A stretch of DNA of 64,000 nt from Theocolax elegans. Taxonomy: Eukaryota; Arthropoda; Insecta; Hymenoptera; Cerocephalidae. Position 1 is the first letter of the stretch. Every line of letters starts with the position of its first letter. Of this stretch, positions 37,101-61,900 are shown one piece after another. The notes beneath the pieces are model-generated. The model did not search any database. It saw only the letters and a program-made list of their open reading frames with translations, and was not told the DNA's origin. The translations under genes and the position numbers were made by a program. Location: the NCBI GenBank assembly GCA_026168455.1, contig CM047431.1:54178039-54242038 (forward strand), written 5' to 3'.

Positions 37101-39072
37101 AAAGAAGGAATTTTTACTTTTTACATGAACAGGTATATATATGTATATATGATATGTGTAATACATTAACGTGCATCATACATGTATATTTATATAATGT
37201 ATGTGATAATTAACCAAATTTGTATTGAAATATTATTTAGAGACGAAACGACGTTGAAAGCTGGTAAAATTATACTAGGAGGAACACAAAGAAGTCACGT
37301 GAAAAATAATACCATCAGGACGCTTCCTGTTGTAGAAAAGAAATTTTGGAAGATCAAAGTCGACAAGTGAGTAGATAATTTTTTTTTTTTTTTTACTGAA
37401 TAATCAATCTATAACTTGAAAAATTTTGTTAACACTACAGCATATTGATCGAGAAAAACAAGACGATTTACAAACTTACCGATGCCGTTAACGCGACTTT
37501 CGATTCAAGTGTAAATACTATTTCCGGACCACAAAAATATATAATAGAGCTTAATTACATGCTCAATGCTAAATTCGTACCTGGATTAAACAAATTTTCT
37601 GTAAGTTTTGATTTACGTTATTTAAAATATTTTGAAATTAAAATTACAACCTATATCCGTCTTTTTTTCTTTCGTTTAAACACTTTTTAGGTGAATTGCA
37701 GACAATACGCTAAATTACCATTGGTACATTTTGTGTTCGGAGGATACAACTATATAATACAATCGAAATATTACGTTCAACGTGTAAGTTTATATTCATT
37801 TGATCAATTTGCTCCCTATATCATTTTACTATTATTATTTAATTATTGTAATATAAGGATGTTATAATTATTGTAATAAAAGGAACGTGTAAATTCAATA
37901 GCGCAAAATCATAATCTACTGCTGGTGTTAACTTTCAATAAATCACGTTCATTCGTACGTTTGAATAATCGTTTTCAAGTACACTTTAACCTGTAAATTT
38001 ATACATTTGTACACGATCTTATAAATTAATGAGCATAGTTTATGCTAATTTTTACCGAATTATTACAGCTTTGGGTAATATTTTGAGTACAATATTTTTC
38101 TTGCATTGACAAAGATTTATTTATCTTTATATTATAAAAAAAACACTCGAAAGAAAAAAAATTTAGAGAATTTAAGAAATTACTTGTTTGAATAATCGTA
38201 AATAAATATTTTTTTGAAACTATGCAACATTTATTACTACCGTATATTTGATAATTGCTAAATATCTATTGCTTTCCGACAATTACCTTTTACGACTGTA
38301 TTTAAACAATTAATTAAATTTTTTTCAGTATAGAAATTTTCGAATTTTTAGAAAACTATTTGAATTTTTGTTTTCTTACGATATATTTTTTTTAAATAAC
38401 GTCATGCTCAATCATTATTGACCGATGTTTCATTATGAAAATACTATTCTAAGCTAAATAAATATAGTAAGTACTTATAATGAAAAAAAATTAGAAAATT
38501 GAAAACTTAGACAAAAGATAAAAATTAAAAAATTTAACGACCGATAACTATTTTATTTTTTCATCCGTGCGGTACACTTGAAAAAAAAATAATATTATAC
38601 TGAAAAATTCCGCTGGAAAGATATTCGACTCTTAATTTTGGTTCAAGCTTTGAATAATAAATTGAACAATCAAAATATCCTTCTAATACAATATTTTATA
38701 GCATCAATTATATTTGTTTAAAATTTAGTACAATTAAGAATGATACTCAAAGGATATCTCGAGTTTCCATAATTTACCATGATCACTTAACTAGAAAAGT
38801 TTGTTTTTCATCTGTTAATTTCTCAATTCACTCGGTCGACAATAATTTGAGTATGGCGTATCTCCTTAATCGACGTGTATATAATTAAGATTTTTGATAA
38901 TCTCATTTTTTAGATAACATTGGACAGTGTAGAAGCTTGTTTCAGTCCATTCATCATTAATTCAAATCCTAATAGTATGGAATGGGAATTTGGCGGAGCT
39001 TTCATGATGGAATTTTATACTGAATTCGATATGGATAACGGTCTGGTAACAATTGGTGAAACTATTTTTTAA
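34172..39072 (+). CDS. Secreted pepsin-family (A1) aspartic protease homologue, probably inactive
   Basis: Nine exons join in frame to 385 residues, the normal family length: 34172-34236, 35092-35200, 36049-36172, 36269-36387, 36930-37132, 37241-37366, 37441-37600, 37691-37783, 38914-39072. Residues 1-19 form a signal peptide; a short propeptide with basic LRSKR follows. The mature fold begins GEYYGLIGVGSP. The first catalytic motif, normally DTG, is D79-T80-T81. The second is D270-S271-S272 in place of DTG/DSG. The flap tyrosine also appears to be missing (MTGNKLSLSG). Two pepsin disulphides are retained (C92/C99, C305/C342); the 206/210-type pair is absent. Six N-glycosylation sequons are present (N116, N121, N147, N229, N255, N266). 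AATAAA at 39295. Both aspartates survive, but loss of both glycines predicts no or little proteolysis; the cockroach allergen Bla g 2 is a known inactive member of this kind. Confidence 0.92.
34845..35042. repeat. Short inverted-repeat element in intron 1 of the pepsin-family gene
   Basis: The left arm 34845-34867 (TACTCTTTAAATTGCAAATA...) and right arm 35020-35042 are inverted copies matching at 21 of 23 positions. They are separated by about 150 bases that include AATCACTTTGCTAAAGTGA, itself a small palindrome. MITE-like in form and non-coding. Confidence 0.5.
35258..36005 (+). mobile_element. tRNA-derived SINE, split by a MITE
   Basis: The head contains a pol III A-box-like TAGCTCAGGAGTTCGGG (near 35273) and a B-box-like GGTTCGAATTCC (near 35316), flanked by GCAG...CTGC as in an acceptor stem. 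The T and anticodon stems do not fold properly, so it is not a working tRNA gene. A non-tRNA body follows. After the inserted element at 35423-35811 it appears to resume with CTGTAGGGCCACATATG and ends in a run of AATA/ATAAT units near 35960-36005. It lies in intron 2 of the pepsin-family gene. The boundaries are approximate. Confidence 0.6.
35423..35811. mobile_element. TTAA-flanked palindromic MITE, family A, copy 2
   Basis: Flanked by TTAA at 35419-35422 and 35812-35815. The ends (GGAGGTGGCAGATCCGGTAG and CGGTCGGTAATCCACCGGG...GCCACCCCC) match the copy at 21-323. The arms extend almost to the centre: TCAATACGACAAAGACACCC near 35564 pairs with GGGTGTCTTTGTCGTATTGA near 35649, so the whole element can form one hairpin. 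The centre (about 35583-35647) differs from the first copy. Confidence 0.8.
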
Positions 39073-39956
39073 TTTTTATTTTAAAGAACGATTACGTAAA
39101 TCACTTACTATTGGACTATTCGAAAGCATTGAAGCATTTGTTACAGGATCTCATTTTTTATACAACTTCTTAGTTATTACTAAAACACATTTTTTGTAGA
39201 TATTTCTACAAAACATTATACAAAAAGGAACGAGTGTTTGTTTTTTTTTTGACACAAGAATATTTGTAAGTAACTTGTAAGTTAACCAATGACAAATAAA
39301 GATACGAATTTGTATACATTTCTAACAATTGTTCGTGTATTAAATTTTGTGATAAAATTTCGGTTCGTCCGCATAAATATACACAATATTTATAAAGCGT
39401 ATTCCGCATTAACTTTGTATATTTCGCTAAATGAAGAAAAAGTTGGAAAAAACTTTTGCGCGTCTCCCTTACGTTCGACGTACGAGCATTGTCTATGAAT
39501 TTCGTAGTAACGAAACGAAAATAAAAGTGACGTTTTACGCATCTCTTAGGCATTATAGTATATAAAGGTAAATTAAAATAAAATCGAGGTATACCATATA
39601 GATAATTTATTTGAAAATATTAAAAAAAAAAAAAAAAAACAATAAATCGGTGTACAACGAAAATTCGAAGGAAATGACGGTAAAAGACCGTACAACACTA
39701 CTGAACGAAATAAAAATAAATGAAAGGGAGAAAGGTGGGACGTGCAATGTACGATAAATCTATAACGATACGTTAAAAAATGAATAAACCTGATAGTAAA
39801 AGTTTTGCACGGTACGTACAACACTTTCGTAACACTATTAATTATTCACTATACTCGTGGAGAACTATCGCCGACGTAACTTTCCTCTCAAACTCAACAA
39901 TGTAATATATATGTGTACATAGATATTGTATATATATACATATATCTCGAATAGCA

Positions 39957-52474
<12,518 letters not shown>

Positions 52475-53346
52475 AAATAGCGTCAAACAACGAATAAATG
52501 TACAGATATACATATTACTGTTATGTAGTTTATACATATATACATATATATATATTAATGTGTCAAAAGAGTCTATGAATAATAAAGATAATTAATTATT
52601 TAATCTTTTTTTAGACAATACGTTTCACTTAATTTGCCTTAATCTTTTCGATTTTTAAAGCCCACACTTTACAGCAGACCAGCAAATTGTTTTTTTTTGC
52701 GTACGTGTAATAATTATTCATTTGTAAACTATACATATAATTAAGAAAATTTCAAAAATTATGTACGATATTCTAAAATACCGCGCGCACGTATTATACG
52801 TTACGTACTATACGTCTACGCAGTATAATATACAAGTCACAAACAGCGTGCTCAAGCCTCAAATGTCACAAACTCACAACGTCACAACTGCGTTTGTAAT
52901 GAAAACAATAAGACATTTTGCTGAAGAATATATTATCTGAAATATCAAATTTACATAATTAATTGATAACCTAGTGTTTGTACGATAGTTTTGAAAACTA
53001 TATACAGGTGAGCGTCTAATAATTAAAAATTTTATTTGCATTTTATACGAATTTGCGTTTGTAACCTTTAATTTTTTGGTTTTTAACCTCAAACAAGCGT
53101 ATAAACATTCTTTTTATTAATTGCGTTTTTGTTTCATATTATTAACGTACAATTATACTTTTCAAGCTTAGAAACAGTATTTTGTATGAAAATTTCTTTT
53201 TATTTACATTTTGGCTCATTCTTCTGAAGAGGCATCTATTATCGTATAAAATGTTATAAACTATGTATACTTAAATTTATCAGTTTTAATTAGATTAGAT
53301 TGGTAGTAAATTTAATTCTTTTTATTACTTTTTAAGAACGTTCATA

Positions 53347-53649
53347 ATGGTCTGCGAAAAGTGTGAGAAGAAATTGGGTCGTGTAATTACACCAGATCCA
53401 TGGAAGGCTGGTGCAAGGAATACGGTAGAAAGTGGTGGTCGAAAAGTTGGAGAGAACAAAGCTCTATCTTCCAGTAAATCAAGATTTAATCCTTACACTA
53501 CTAAATTCGAAGAATGCAGGATATGTCGTCAAAAGGTTCATCAAGCTGGATCTCACTATTGTCAGTCGTGCGCATACAAAAAAGCTATTTGTGCTATGTG
53601 CGGCAAGAAACTCATGAATACTAAAAATTATAGACAGTCAGCTACATAA
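53347..53649 (+). CDS. Cript: Cysteine-rich PDZ-binding protein (CRIPT)
   Basis: A single exon encodes 100 residues, the family length (about 101). CRIPT is a small conserved zinc-binding protein. In vertebrates it was described as a partner of the third PDZ domain of PSD-95, and it has been linked to the minor spliceosome. Visible motifs: MVCEKCEKKLG with C3/C6; the conserved TPDPWKAGARNTVESGGRK; NENKAL-type GENKAL; and further CxxC pairs C57/C60, C72/C75 and C82/C85 with HYCQSCAYKK and CAMCGKK. The start at the first ATG matches the family exactly. The C-terminus ends QSAT rather than the QTSV of the human protein, so the classical PDZ ligand lacks its final hydrophobic residue. AATAAA is near 53823. 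It converges with the PDZ-domain gene on the other strand. Confidence 0.97.
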   Translation: MVCEKCEKKLGRVITPDPWKAGARNTVESGGRKVGENKALSSSKSRFNPYTTKFEECRICRQKVHQAGSHYCQSCAYKKAICAMCGKKLMNTKNYRQSAT

Positions 53650-54031
53650 TTATTATGTTATTATTGCAAATATCAAGTATTACTACATTTTCTTAATTAT
53701 AAGGTACTTGCGATATCTTTTTAACTCATTCTGTATAAGAAATATTTCAATATGAATTGTAAATTTTTATTTTTTTTCTTATAGGAACTTAAGCAGCATG
53801 TTTAATTGAATTAATTACTGTAAATAAAAATAAGATAGTGATATATATTTAAAATGTTAAGTGAACATAGATATTTTATCTAAAAATAAATTTGTCTTCT
53901 GCAAAATGTTTTAAGAAGCGATAGACTGAATCTTTATGAGTGAGGATGGATGAAAATTAAGCGATATATGGTAAACAATAAGATTTTATTTACTTATTAC
54001 ATAAACGACTGTTTCCAATGAATGTAAAGAT

Positions 54032-54084
<53 letters not shown>

Positions 54085-55979
54085 TGAATAAAATGTACAA
54101 TATCAAGAATATCTTATCAACTTTTAACTTTGATAAGCACCATAGTTGCAATTTTTGTTTTTAACAATACAAGAGGGCATGGTTTATATAAAAAATATAA
54201 CTTGTGGCACCAATCTTTGAGATAAAATATACACCAACAATAGAGTAGAAACATGATATATTTGTTAAAAAAAATGAGGGGAAAAAATAACTTATTTTAC
54301 AAGAATATAACGCTATAAATGTTACAATCTATTGCTGACAAGCTAAGCCAACAATTTATATCTTTGACTATGTTTACTTCTTAACAACTGAAAAATAAAT
54401 CAGTCAATATTACATATAATTCATGTTTAATGTATTTGCATGATGCATTTTTAAAACTTATTTAAGTAACTTTGAACTACCAAATACAATATCTTAGTAA
54501 ATATATATATATAAGATTAAAATTAATCCAACAAATCACTTATAACAATATGATGTACTTCTTTTTTTTCTTAAAACTCTTACACTTTCCATTTTTTAAA
54601 ATGTACTACAATACACAATATGAAAATGTAGAGTTATCGTTAAATTTGTTAATTGTCATACACTTAATAGTTATATTCTCAATCATACATTCCAAAATCT
54701 ATAATGACTTGTTTAAAATCAAAATAGATTTTTTGTTACACAAGACAATGTTTGCCAACACTCTTACAACATAAAACACACTGGCCTTTATATACAAGAA
54801 CATGGCTCTTAAACAATTCTGTACAATTTTAAAATTGATTTTTCTTGCGCTAAGAACAAAAATTGACAAGACTTTCTATTACCCTCCAATGGAGAGAATA
54901 TTTGACCTCCTATGGCACTAGTTCAAACTGTTTAATTTTAAACAGTTAATACAACAACCCTGGCAGACATATGGAGGCACATTATTCAAGGCTTGATAAT
55001 TTATTTTTAACTTTTTCACAAAAATAATTGAATTTTACAAGTTTTGACTCGAAGAATCTAAACTTTTTATTACAAAATAAGTTCATTTCGAATGTATCGC
55101 TGTGTTCATCATAACATTTTAATTTAGTCATTTTAATAAATTAATTTTTATTTTGCATCAACATATGCTAACAATAAAACAATGACAATCCATTACAATT
55201 TGAGTTTGTATCTATTCAAAATTTTTTTGTCAACAAAGCTTAATAGTGTCTATTTTCAAAATTACTAATACTCGTTTTTAAATAAAAATAAGTAATTTAA
55301 AAATGAAGTTTAAAAGAAAAACACATTCTCTTCATCAAAGTATTAACACTCTTAACGCACACCATAAAATAACAATGTACAATTTCATTAAAACATTACG
55401 TTTATGTCTTGAAAAAATTTAAATATTACTCACTACAATAGTGCTATACTTTCTGAATTTGGATTTTATACGATTTTAGGATATGTTTTCTTGTATAAAA
55501 AATATAAAAGAAGTCGTAGTTGTGTACTCCCATAGACTTGCTTAAAAAATTATTGCGACAACACGGTGAAGGAGAATGTTCACAAAATGCATTGACTTTA
55601 CATTTATGTACATCGAAAAGTTGTCTATACATAGATATACATTGAATGTTGAACAGAAAATTTTATGAGTGAATCGTAGTCATTCTCTACATTTCCCCAA
55701 ATGTCCTTTATTTTTTTGTGTAATAAATAAATAAAAAGAGCATTGTCCTTACAGAGACATGAGCTGTTTGAGAAAAGTATATACATTAACCGTGTTGTCT
55801 CAATAAGTCTTATTCGGAGTATTTTCCTACTTCTGTGTATGCAAGAAAAATATTCTAAAATACGTTGGACCATCGTAGCTAGTACGAATATTATTGAAAC
55901 GAAAATAAAAGTCGAATATATCTGGTTGTGTTATCGAGCTAACTGGAAAAGTAATTAACGATTGGTCGATCTCTCGCGT
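53650..55979. other. Convergent 3' flanks of CRIPT and the PDZ gene
   Basis: AT-rich, no gene seen. It contains a (TA)n run at about 54031-54078. CRIPT ends on the + strand with signals at 53823 and 53884. The PDZ gene has a - strand AATAAA at 55708-55713, about 270 bases after its stop. The rest (about 54080-55700) holds no recognisable element. Confidence 0.6.
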
Positions 55980-58900
55980 TCACTTGCGGGCGATCGTCTC
56001 GTCGACCGAGGAGGACAAAACGATACTCGTGACAGGTTGAGACGATCCATTGCCCCAATGCTCTTGAGGTTTCTCCGCATCCTTGAGGAAAATCCAATTT
56101 TCAAATTTATTACCGGAGGAATCTCCGCCATTGCCATTGCCGCCGCCGCCACCGCCACCGCCGGTGCCAGGTGACTTGTATTCGGAGACGTAGACCACCT
56201 GTTTATCCGGTCGAACGTCCGTGCGCCTAGGTGGGACCGGTGGTTTTTTACCCGCCGGTAGTTTACCATTCGAAGTCAAGCTCTTCTCAACGATCGAGAC
56301 GATTTCCTCGGTCTCGGGTTCCTCGTCCCGCTTGACCGGTGATACTTTGATCTCGGTGATGTAGGTCATCGTTTGAGGTAGTCCCGAGGGTGCCAAACCA
56401 CTGTCCTCGCTGTTCTCGCCGCTGGATACGCTGACGTTGCTCACGTTCCGCTTGTCGGCCTCGGAGCCGAACTCGTACTCGTCCTCGTCGTCGCTCCTCG
56501 AGCTCACCACCGGCTTGGCAAAGTGAGTTTCGTAAGGCTTGTCGAGTTTGATCGGCCGTTGATACGGTGTTAGCGTCACGGAATCACTGGGTGGCTCGTT
56601 CGCGCAGGTGTGATGCCCTCCTCGATGATCGCATCCAGGGCAACCGAGATTCAGGGTCACTTTCGACATCGGAGGCTCGGTCACCTCCTTCTTACCCGCG
56701 TACAAGTCCTCCTCCTTCGGCATTTCCGAGTCGAAGTACCGCACGGCTCGTTCGAAGCTCTCGTCGATCGGATCGTCTTCGGGTGGAGGATGACTCTCTC
56801 GAAACTCGATTTCGACTTGTTCGTCGCTCGGGGATTTGACGACCTCGCCGTCGTTGACGAGCCTCGAGAGCGCGTTGTCGTGCTCGATATCGAAGAGCCT
56901 TTCCGATCTTATGAAATCCTGCGTCAATTTTTTGCTCAACGGCAGGTTGTACAATTCGATGCTCGTCTCGATTGCTCCATCCGAGACGTTCAGACGATCG
57001 GTGAGCGTATCCTCTTTCCTCGGTTTCGTCTCGACGTTCGAGGAGGATCTTTCGAGGGTTCCTGTGCTCGGTTTCCGAGACTCCTCGCCGCTCCATATCG
57101 CATCCTCCAGGGTACCCCACTCGTTCGACTTCTTCAGCTTCCTACGGTCCATTTGGTCGAGTTTCGTCAGGTCCTCCGTCGACTCGTGAATGTCCTCGGG
57201 TGGTGGGAGTGGCGCTTTGCGTTTCTTCGAGCCGGGATCGGTCATGTCCAAGCTTTGCGCTCGCTCGAGCGTTGTCGTCGAACGGTTCTCGTATTTCGAG
57301 AGGTCGCCGAGACTCGCGGCCTTCCGGTAGCCGTCCTCCTCGGGCTCCGTGGACTCTTCCGGCACTGGGGTGTGGTGGATCGTGATGTCCGCGGAATCCA
57401 GCTCGATTTTGTTCACGTTACTCGGGAGCTCGGCCTCCGTCGACGATTCCGAATTTTTACGGCTTCGTTTCTCCTTATTCCTCCCAGGTTCATCCACCTC
57501 CTGTAGACACGTCATTTGTACATATGGTTAATTTATTTTATCTTTTCACTAACATTTTCGTCCACTGATATATTTATATACTACTCCTACAGCAATTATT
57601 TTATTTATTTATTAAACCAGATAAAATTACAACTTTATGAATATGCCGCAAATCCTACAGAGATACAATTAATTTATCTGTACGTAAGTCTGGCAACTTA
57701 AAACTATATCAACTTAAGACTGTAAATTTATTAATTGTAAATTAAAAAAAATTTTTTTTTCAATCTGTAACCTCCAACTCTTTTTGTCGAAATTTATTAC
57801 TAAATATAAGTTAATATGGTTATAATAATATAAGTTAATATAAGTTATTTCCAACATGAACATGCAGTGAAATATTTAAACTTTCTGCGAAATTTCCTTT
57901 ATACGAAAAATCTAGGGTGAAAATAATAATTAAGTTGAGAAATATTTATTTACATATTTATTCGGTGGTGACGATATGCGTTAAAAACTATTTATCTGTT
58001 TATTTACACGATACTTTTTGTGATAAATTAAGAAACAAGTGCTTTTTATCGCGATGTGTTTTTAATTCCTTTATTTTTACTCGATTAGAACTATATGTAA
58101 ATTTATAACAAATACTGCTAAAATTTCGATTAATTTTTTTCTTAAATTAAAATAATTTAAATTAAATGTTTCTTTTAATAACCTTGTAGATTATACCTTT
58201 ACTACCCTGTATTTTACTGTAATAATAATTATTATTATACGTAAATAAATCACATAAGGGATGTTCTGCAAGGACGCGTGGTTGTCGTGCGGTGATGCGT
58301 AAATATTAAAGTCCGACGCGCTAACAGTTAAGACACGCCGGATTTGCTGTATAAACCCATTTCTATACCAGTAAAAATATTAAAAATGACCATTTTTTGA
58401 GTCCCATATTCCCTACAATTAGATTTATGTAAATCTTATTAATTTGTAAAAATAATATACTGATCAGAAAAATTGATGCAACAATTGGGTATATACGTAT
58501 AACGGTACTTGAAATTTTTTTTTTAATTCTACTCTCTGAATTGATTAGAATAAAAATATGTCACTCGAACTTTGATTTTTACACTGAGAAAAATTTTACA
58601 TTAAAAATTACAATAGTGTTTAGTAAACAAATCACAGACTGACAAATTAGGAAAATTACTATAGTTTCCAGTAAAAATTAATATATAGATTATAATAAAA
58701 ATTACTATAATTCTTGTAATATTTACTATAACTTTTGTAAATTGTAACATAAACTATAGTAATTTTTCTTAGTTTATCAGTCCGTGATTTATTTACTAGA
58801 AACTATTCTAATTTGTACAAAATATTTTTTAATTTTTAATACAAAATTTCTCTCCGTGTAGTGAAAAGTCCACTTTTTAAGATTGATATGTATTTTAGAA

Positions 58901-61900
58901 TAAAATTCTTGCTCAATATCAGTAAAACAAGAGTCGTTTTTCACTCGAAGAAATTTAAAGAGTAGTTATCATATATGTAACCGAGGATACGTACTTCTAA
59001 ATCATTAAACGAAACACCTCGATTACGTTTTGTCAGGATACAATAAAATGTCAAAAACGTCAAGTATATGTAAAGTGTTATTTAGCGTTAGCAAATGCAG
59101 TTTGTGCAGGATTTACCTTTTTCAACTCGATTTTTTCAAGAACCAATTCATCTGCTGTAAGTTCAGGGTCCTTAGAATCACCGATCCCGTTCACCGGTTT
59201 ATCGTCCTGAGTCGGTATGTCGTCACTACCAGCTTCGACCGAGGCTGATCTCGAGGGTGGTGCTGGTGCCTTTCTCTTTCCCTTCGCTGGACTCTTAGCC
59301 TCAGTTGGTTCTATCGTTTCTTGAACAACTGGTGCGTCAATCGGCTTTTGTTCCGAGTTGGAACTTTTCCGGTTCCTCCTTGCTGCCATGCCCGCGTTGT
59401 GAACTTCCGCAGGTACCTCGGTCGGTATTACCGGTGATGCTGGTTTATCGACCTCCTCCTGAATATTTAAAGAATATTAGTTCAAGGAGTTGGATAATAC
59501 AATGGAGTTGCAATCGAAAAAAAATTACCTTGACAAGATGCGGTGCTCGATCAGGGACATCCAAACCTTCAGGTGGTCGTATGATCTTCTTCCCAGACGG
59601 AGGTGCGGATGCGCGCTGCTGCACCGATTCCGTCGTACGTGTTTTCTCCTCGAGCCTTCGCGAATGCCTCCTTTCGAGATTGGTGTTGTGCTCGTTTTGG
59701 TCCAACACTCGGTGAGCCGTGGCGTCCAGAGCCGGCAACACCTTGATCCCAAATTTCGGTTGGTGATTCGATCTTGGCTCCTCGTGTGATCTACGCTCGA
59801 GGGTTTGTACACCCGGGGTCGATTTAGACGATTTGATCGTCGAATGATTCGAGTAACAGTCGTTCGGATCGGCAGCGAAGAGTCGCTTCGGTTTACCACG
59901 TCCATCGGAATGTCTCTGACCCAATTCCGGGATCGATTGGCTTCGATACAGGGGGTGACAAATTCGTGCCGGACTCGGTCCAACGCTTCGTTTCAGGAGA
60001 CTCGCTGGTCGTGATCCGGTACCACCTCCACTTTCGACTTCCAGCTCCACATCGTACGGAGATGCGTAGCTCAATATGGTCAGCGCGTCTTCGTACACCA
60101 TCGACCGGAAGCTTATCTTTACACTGCTGATGCGATCGCCTGTTTCGATATATCAACGGATACAATTTACAATACATAAATATATAACTTTTTGATATTT
60201 ATATGGTATAATATTTTGGATCGATCGTGGCACAATACCTGGATGTATGCGACCAGATTCGGAAGCAGGTCCTCGATGCAATAAATCCTTTACGAAAATT
60301 CCCTCTCGCATGTTACCGCAAACGTTGAATCCCAAACCCGTGAAATCTCTGCTTCTCAAAGCGACCACGCTTACCTTCGTTGCCTTTGGCTGCAACGAAC
60401 AAACAATTATTACTACATTATATTATATATACAAAGCGTGTATGTAAAGTTAATGAAATTTTCCACGATGGTAAGAGCAACATTCGTAAACTTTCTACAG
60501 AATGTATATATACCTATATAAAGGCACCAAGAAAAGTTAATATTTGCCGAGTAAAGAAAATAGTTGCACAAAAAGCAAGATTATCGAAATCAAATACGTA
60601 GCAATCAGTCTTTATTTGTAAGACCGTTACATATATAAGTATATATCCGATTCTCCGAACGTTTTACTCTAAAAAGTGTGTAATGTTGGTAAGGCAGTTT
60701 TCTTCGATATAAAATTTTATTTCCCTGGCGGACGATTTATCCAATATCGTTACCATTGGGAGAGAGTTTCTTGCTTATACCCCGAGATGAATCCCACCGA
60801 TGAATCACTCGGTTTTTGCGCGAATTTCTCGGTTATTATTAAAGCACCCAAAGGCATTGTTGGTTTTTGCTGAATTACTATCCTCGGGAATTCCAAGTTA
60901 AAAGTTAAGGTAATATCGATACATTCATTATTTATCAATTGATGTAGATAAAGGAATCTTTTATTCTTTTGTTAAATATGCTGTCTGATCGCGATTTGCA
61001 TATTTATTTCTTTAACGTACAATCAAATCGATTAATACATCGGTTCGTCACCCAATTCGTCGGTATACCGAATGTACATTTTTTTTTATTTTTAAGCTTA
61101 CCAAGAACCCGAGGAGGGTTCATACATAGCTAATGTACATTTTACAGAGAATATCAATTTCCGATATTTTTTTCTAATGGAAGAAAATCATTGTTTACGT
61201 ATATATATATACATATATGTATATTTTTGACGGACTATTTATTCTCAGTGTAATTAAATATGTGTTATGGTTAAGAGGATGTCGAACTCAGAAAATAATT
61301 ATGTTTTGCTTTTTTTTTATAAAAAAAATGAATGAATTTTTTTAAAAACCCTGAACATTAGGGTGTTAGGCATGTTTCAAATAATATGCCCAAATTTTTC
61401 CAAATTATTAAATCCATAATTTGTTACGATGTTTGCAGGGTTGAAAGTTTATGCTTTTTTTCTGCCTTATAATTACCGGCCAAAAATTGTTCACTTAAAA
61501 ATCATTTAAAAAATATTTATTTCTTTAACGTACAATCAAATCGATTAATACATCGGTTCGTCACCCAATTCGTCGGTATACCGAATGTACATTTTTTTTT
61601 ATTTTTAAGCTTACCAAGAACCCGAGGAGGGTTCATACATAGCTAATGTACATTTTACAGAGAATATCAATTTCCGATATTTTTTTCTAATGGAAGAAAA
61701 TCATTGTTTACGTATATATATATACATATATGTATATTTTTGACGGACTACCCGCGTAAAAATCAGAAAGTTTGGCCAAACTTGGCCCAAGTTTATGTTT
61801 GTATAACTTGGGCAAACTTGTACAATAAGAATATCCCAAACTTGACAACTCATGCATTCCAAGTTTGGGAGAAGTTTGCAAAAGTTATGCCAAACTTCCT

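Noticed and set aside
56610..57506. 298-residue open frame on the + strand
   Set aside because: It is the antisense shadow of the last exon of the PDZ gene, whose - strand frame continues in phase through several upstream exons.
60676..60873. 65-residue frame on the + strand
   Set aside because: Overlaps the candidate alternative exon on the other strand. It has no splice partner in a + strand gene, and its composition is explained by the - strand frame.
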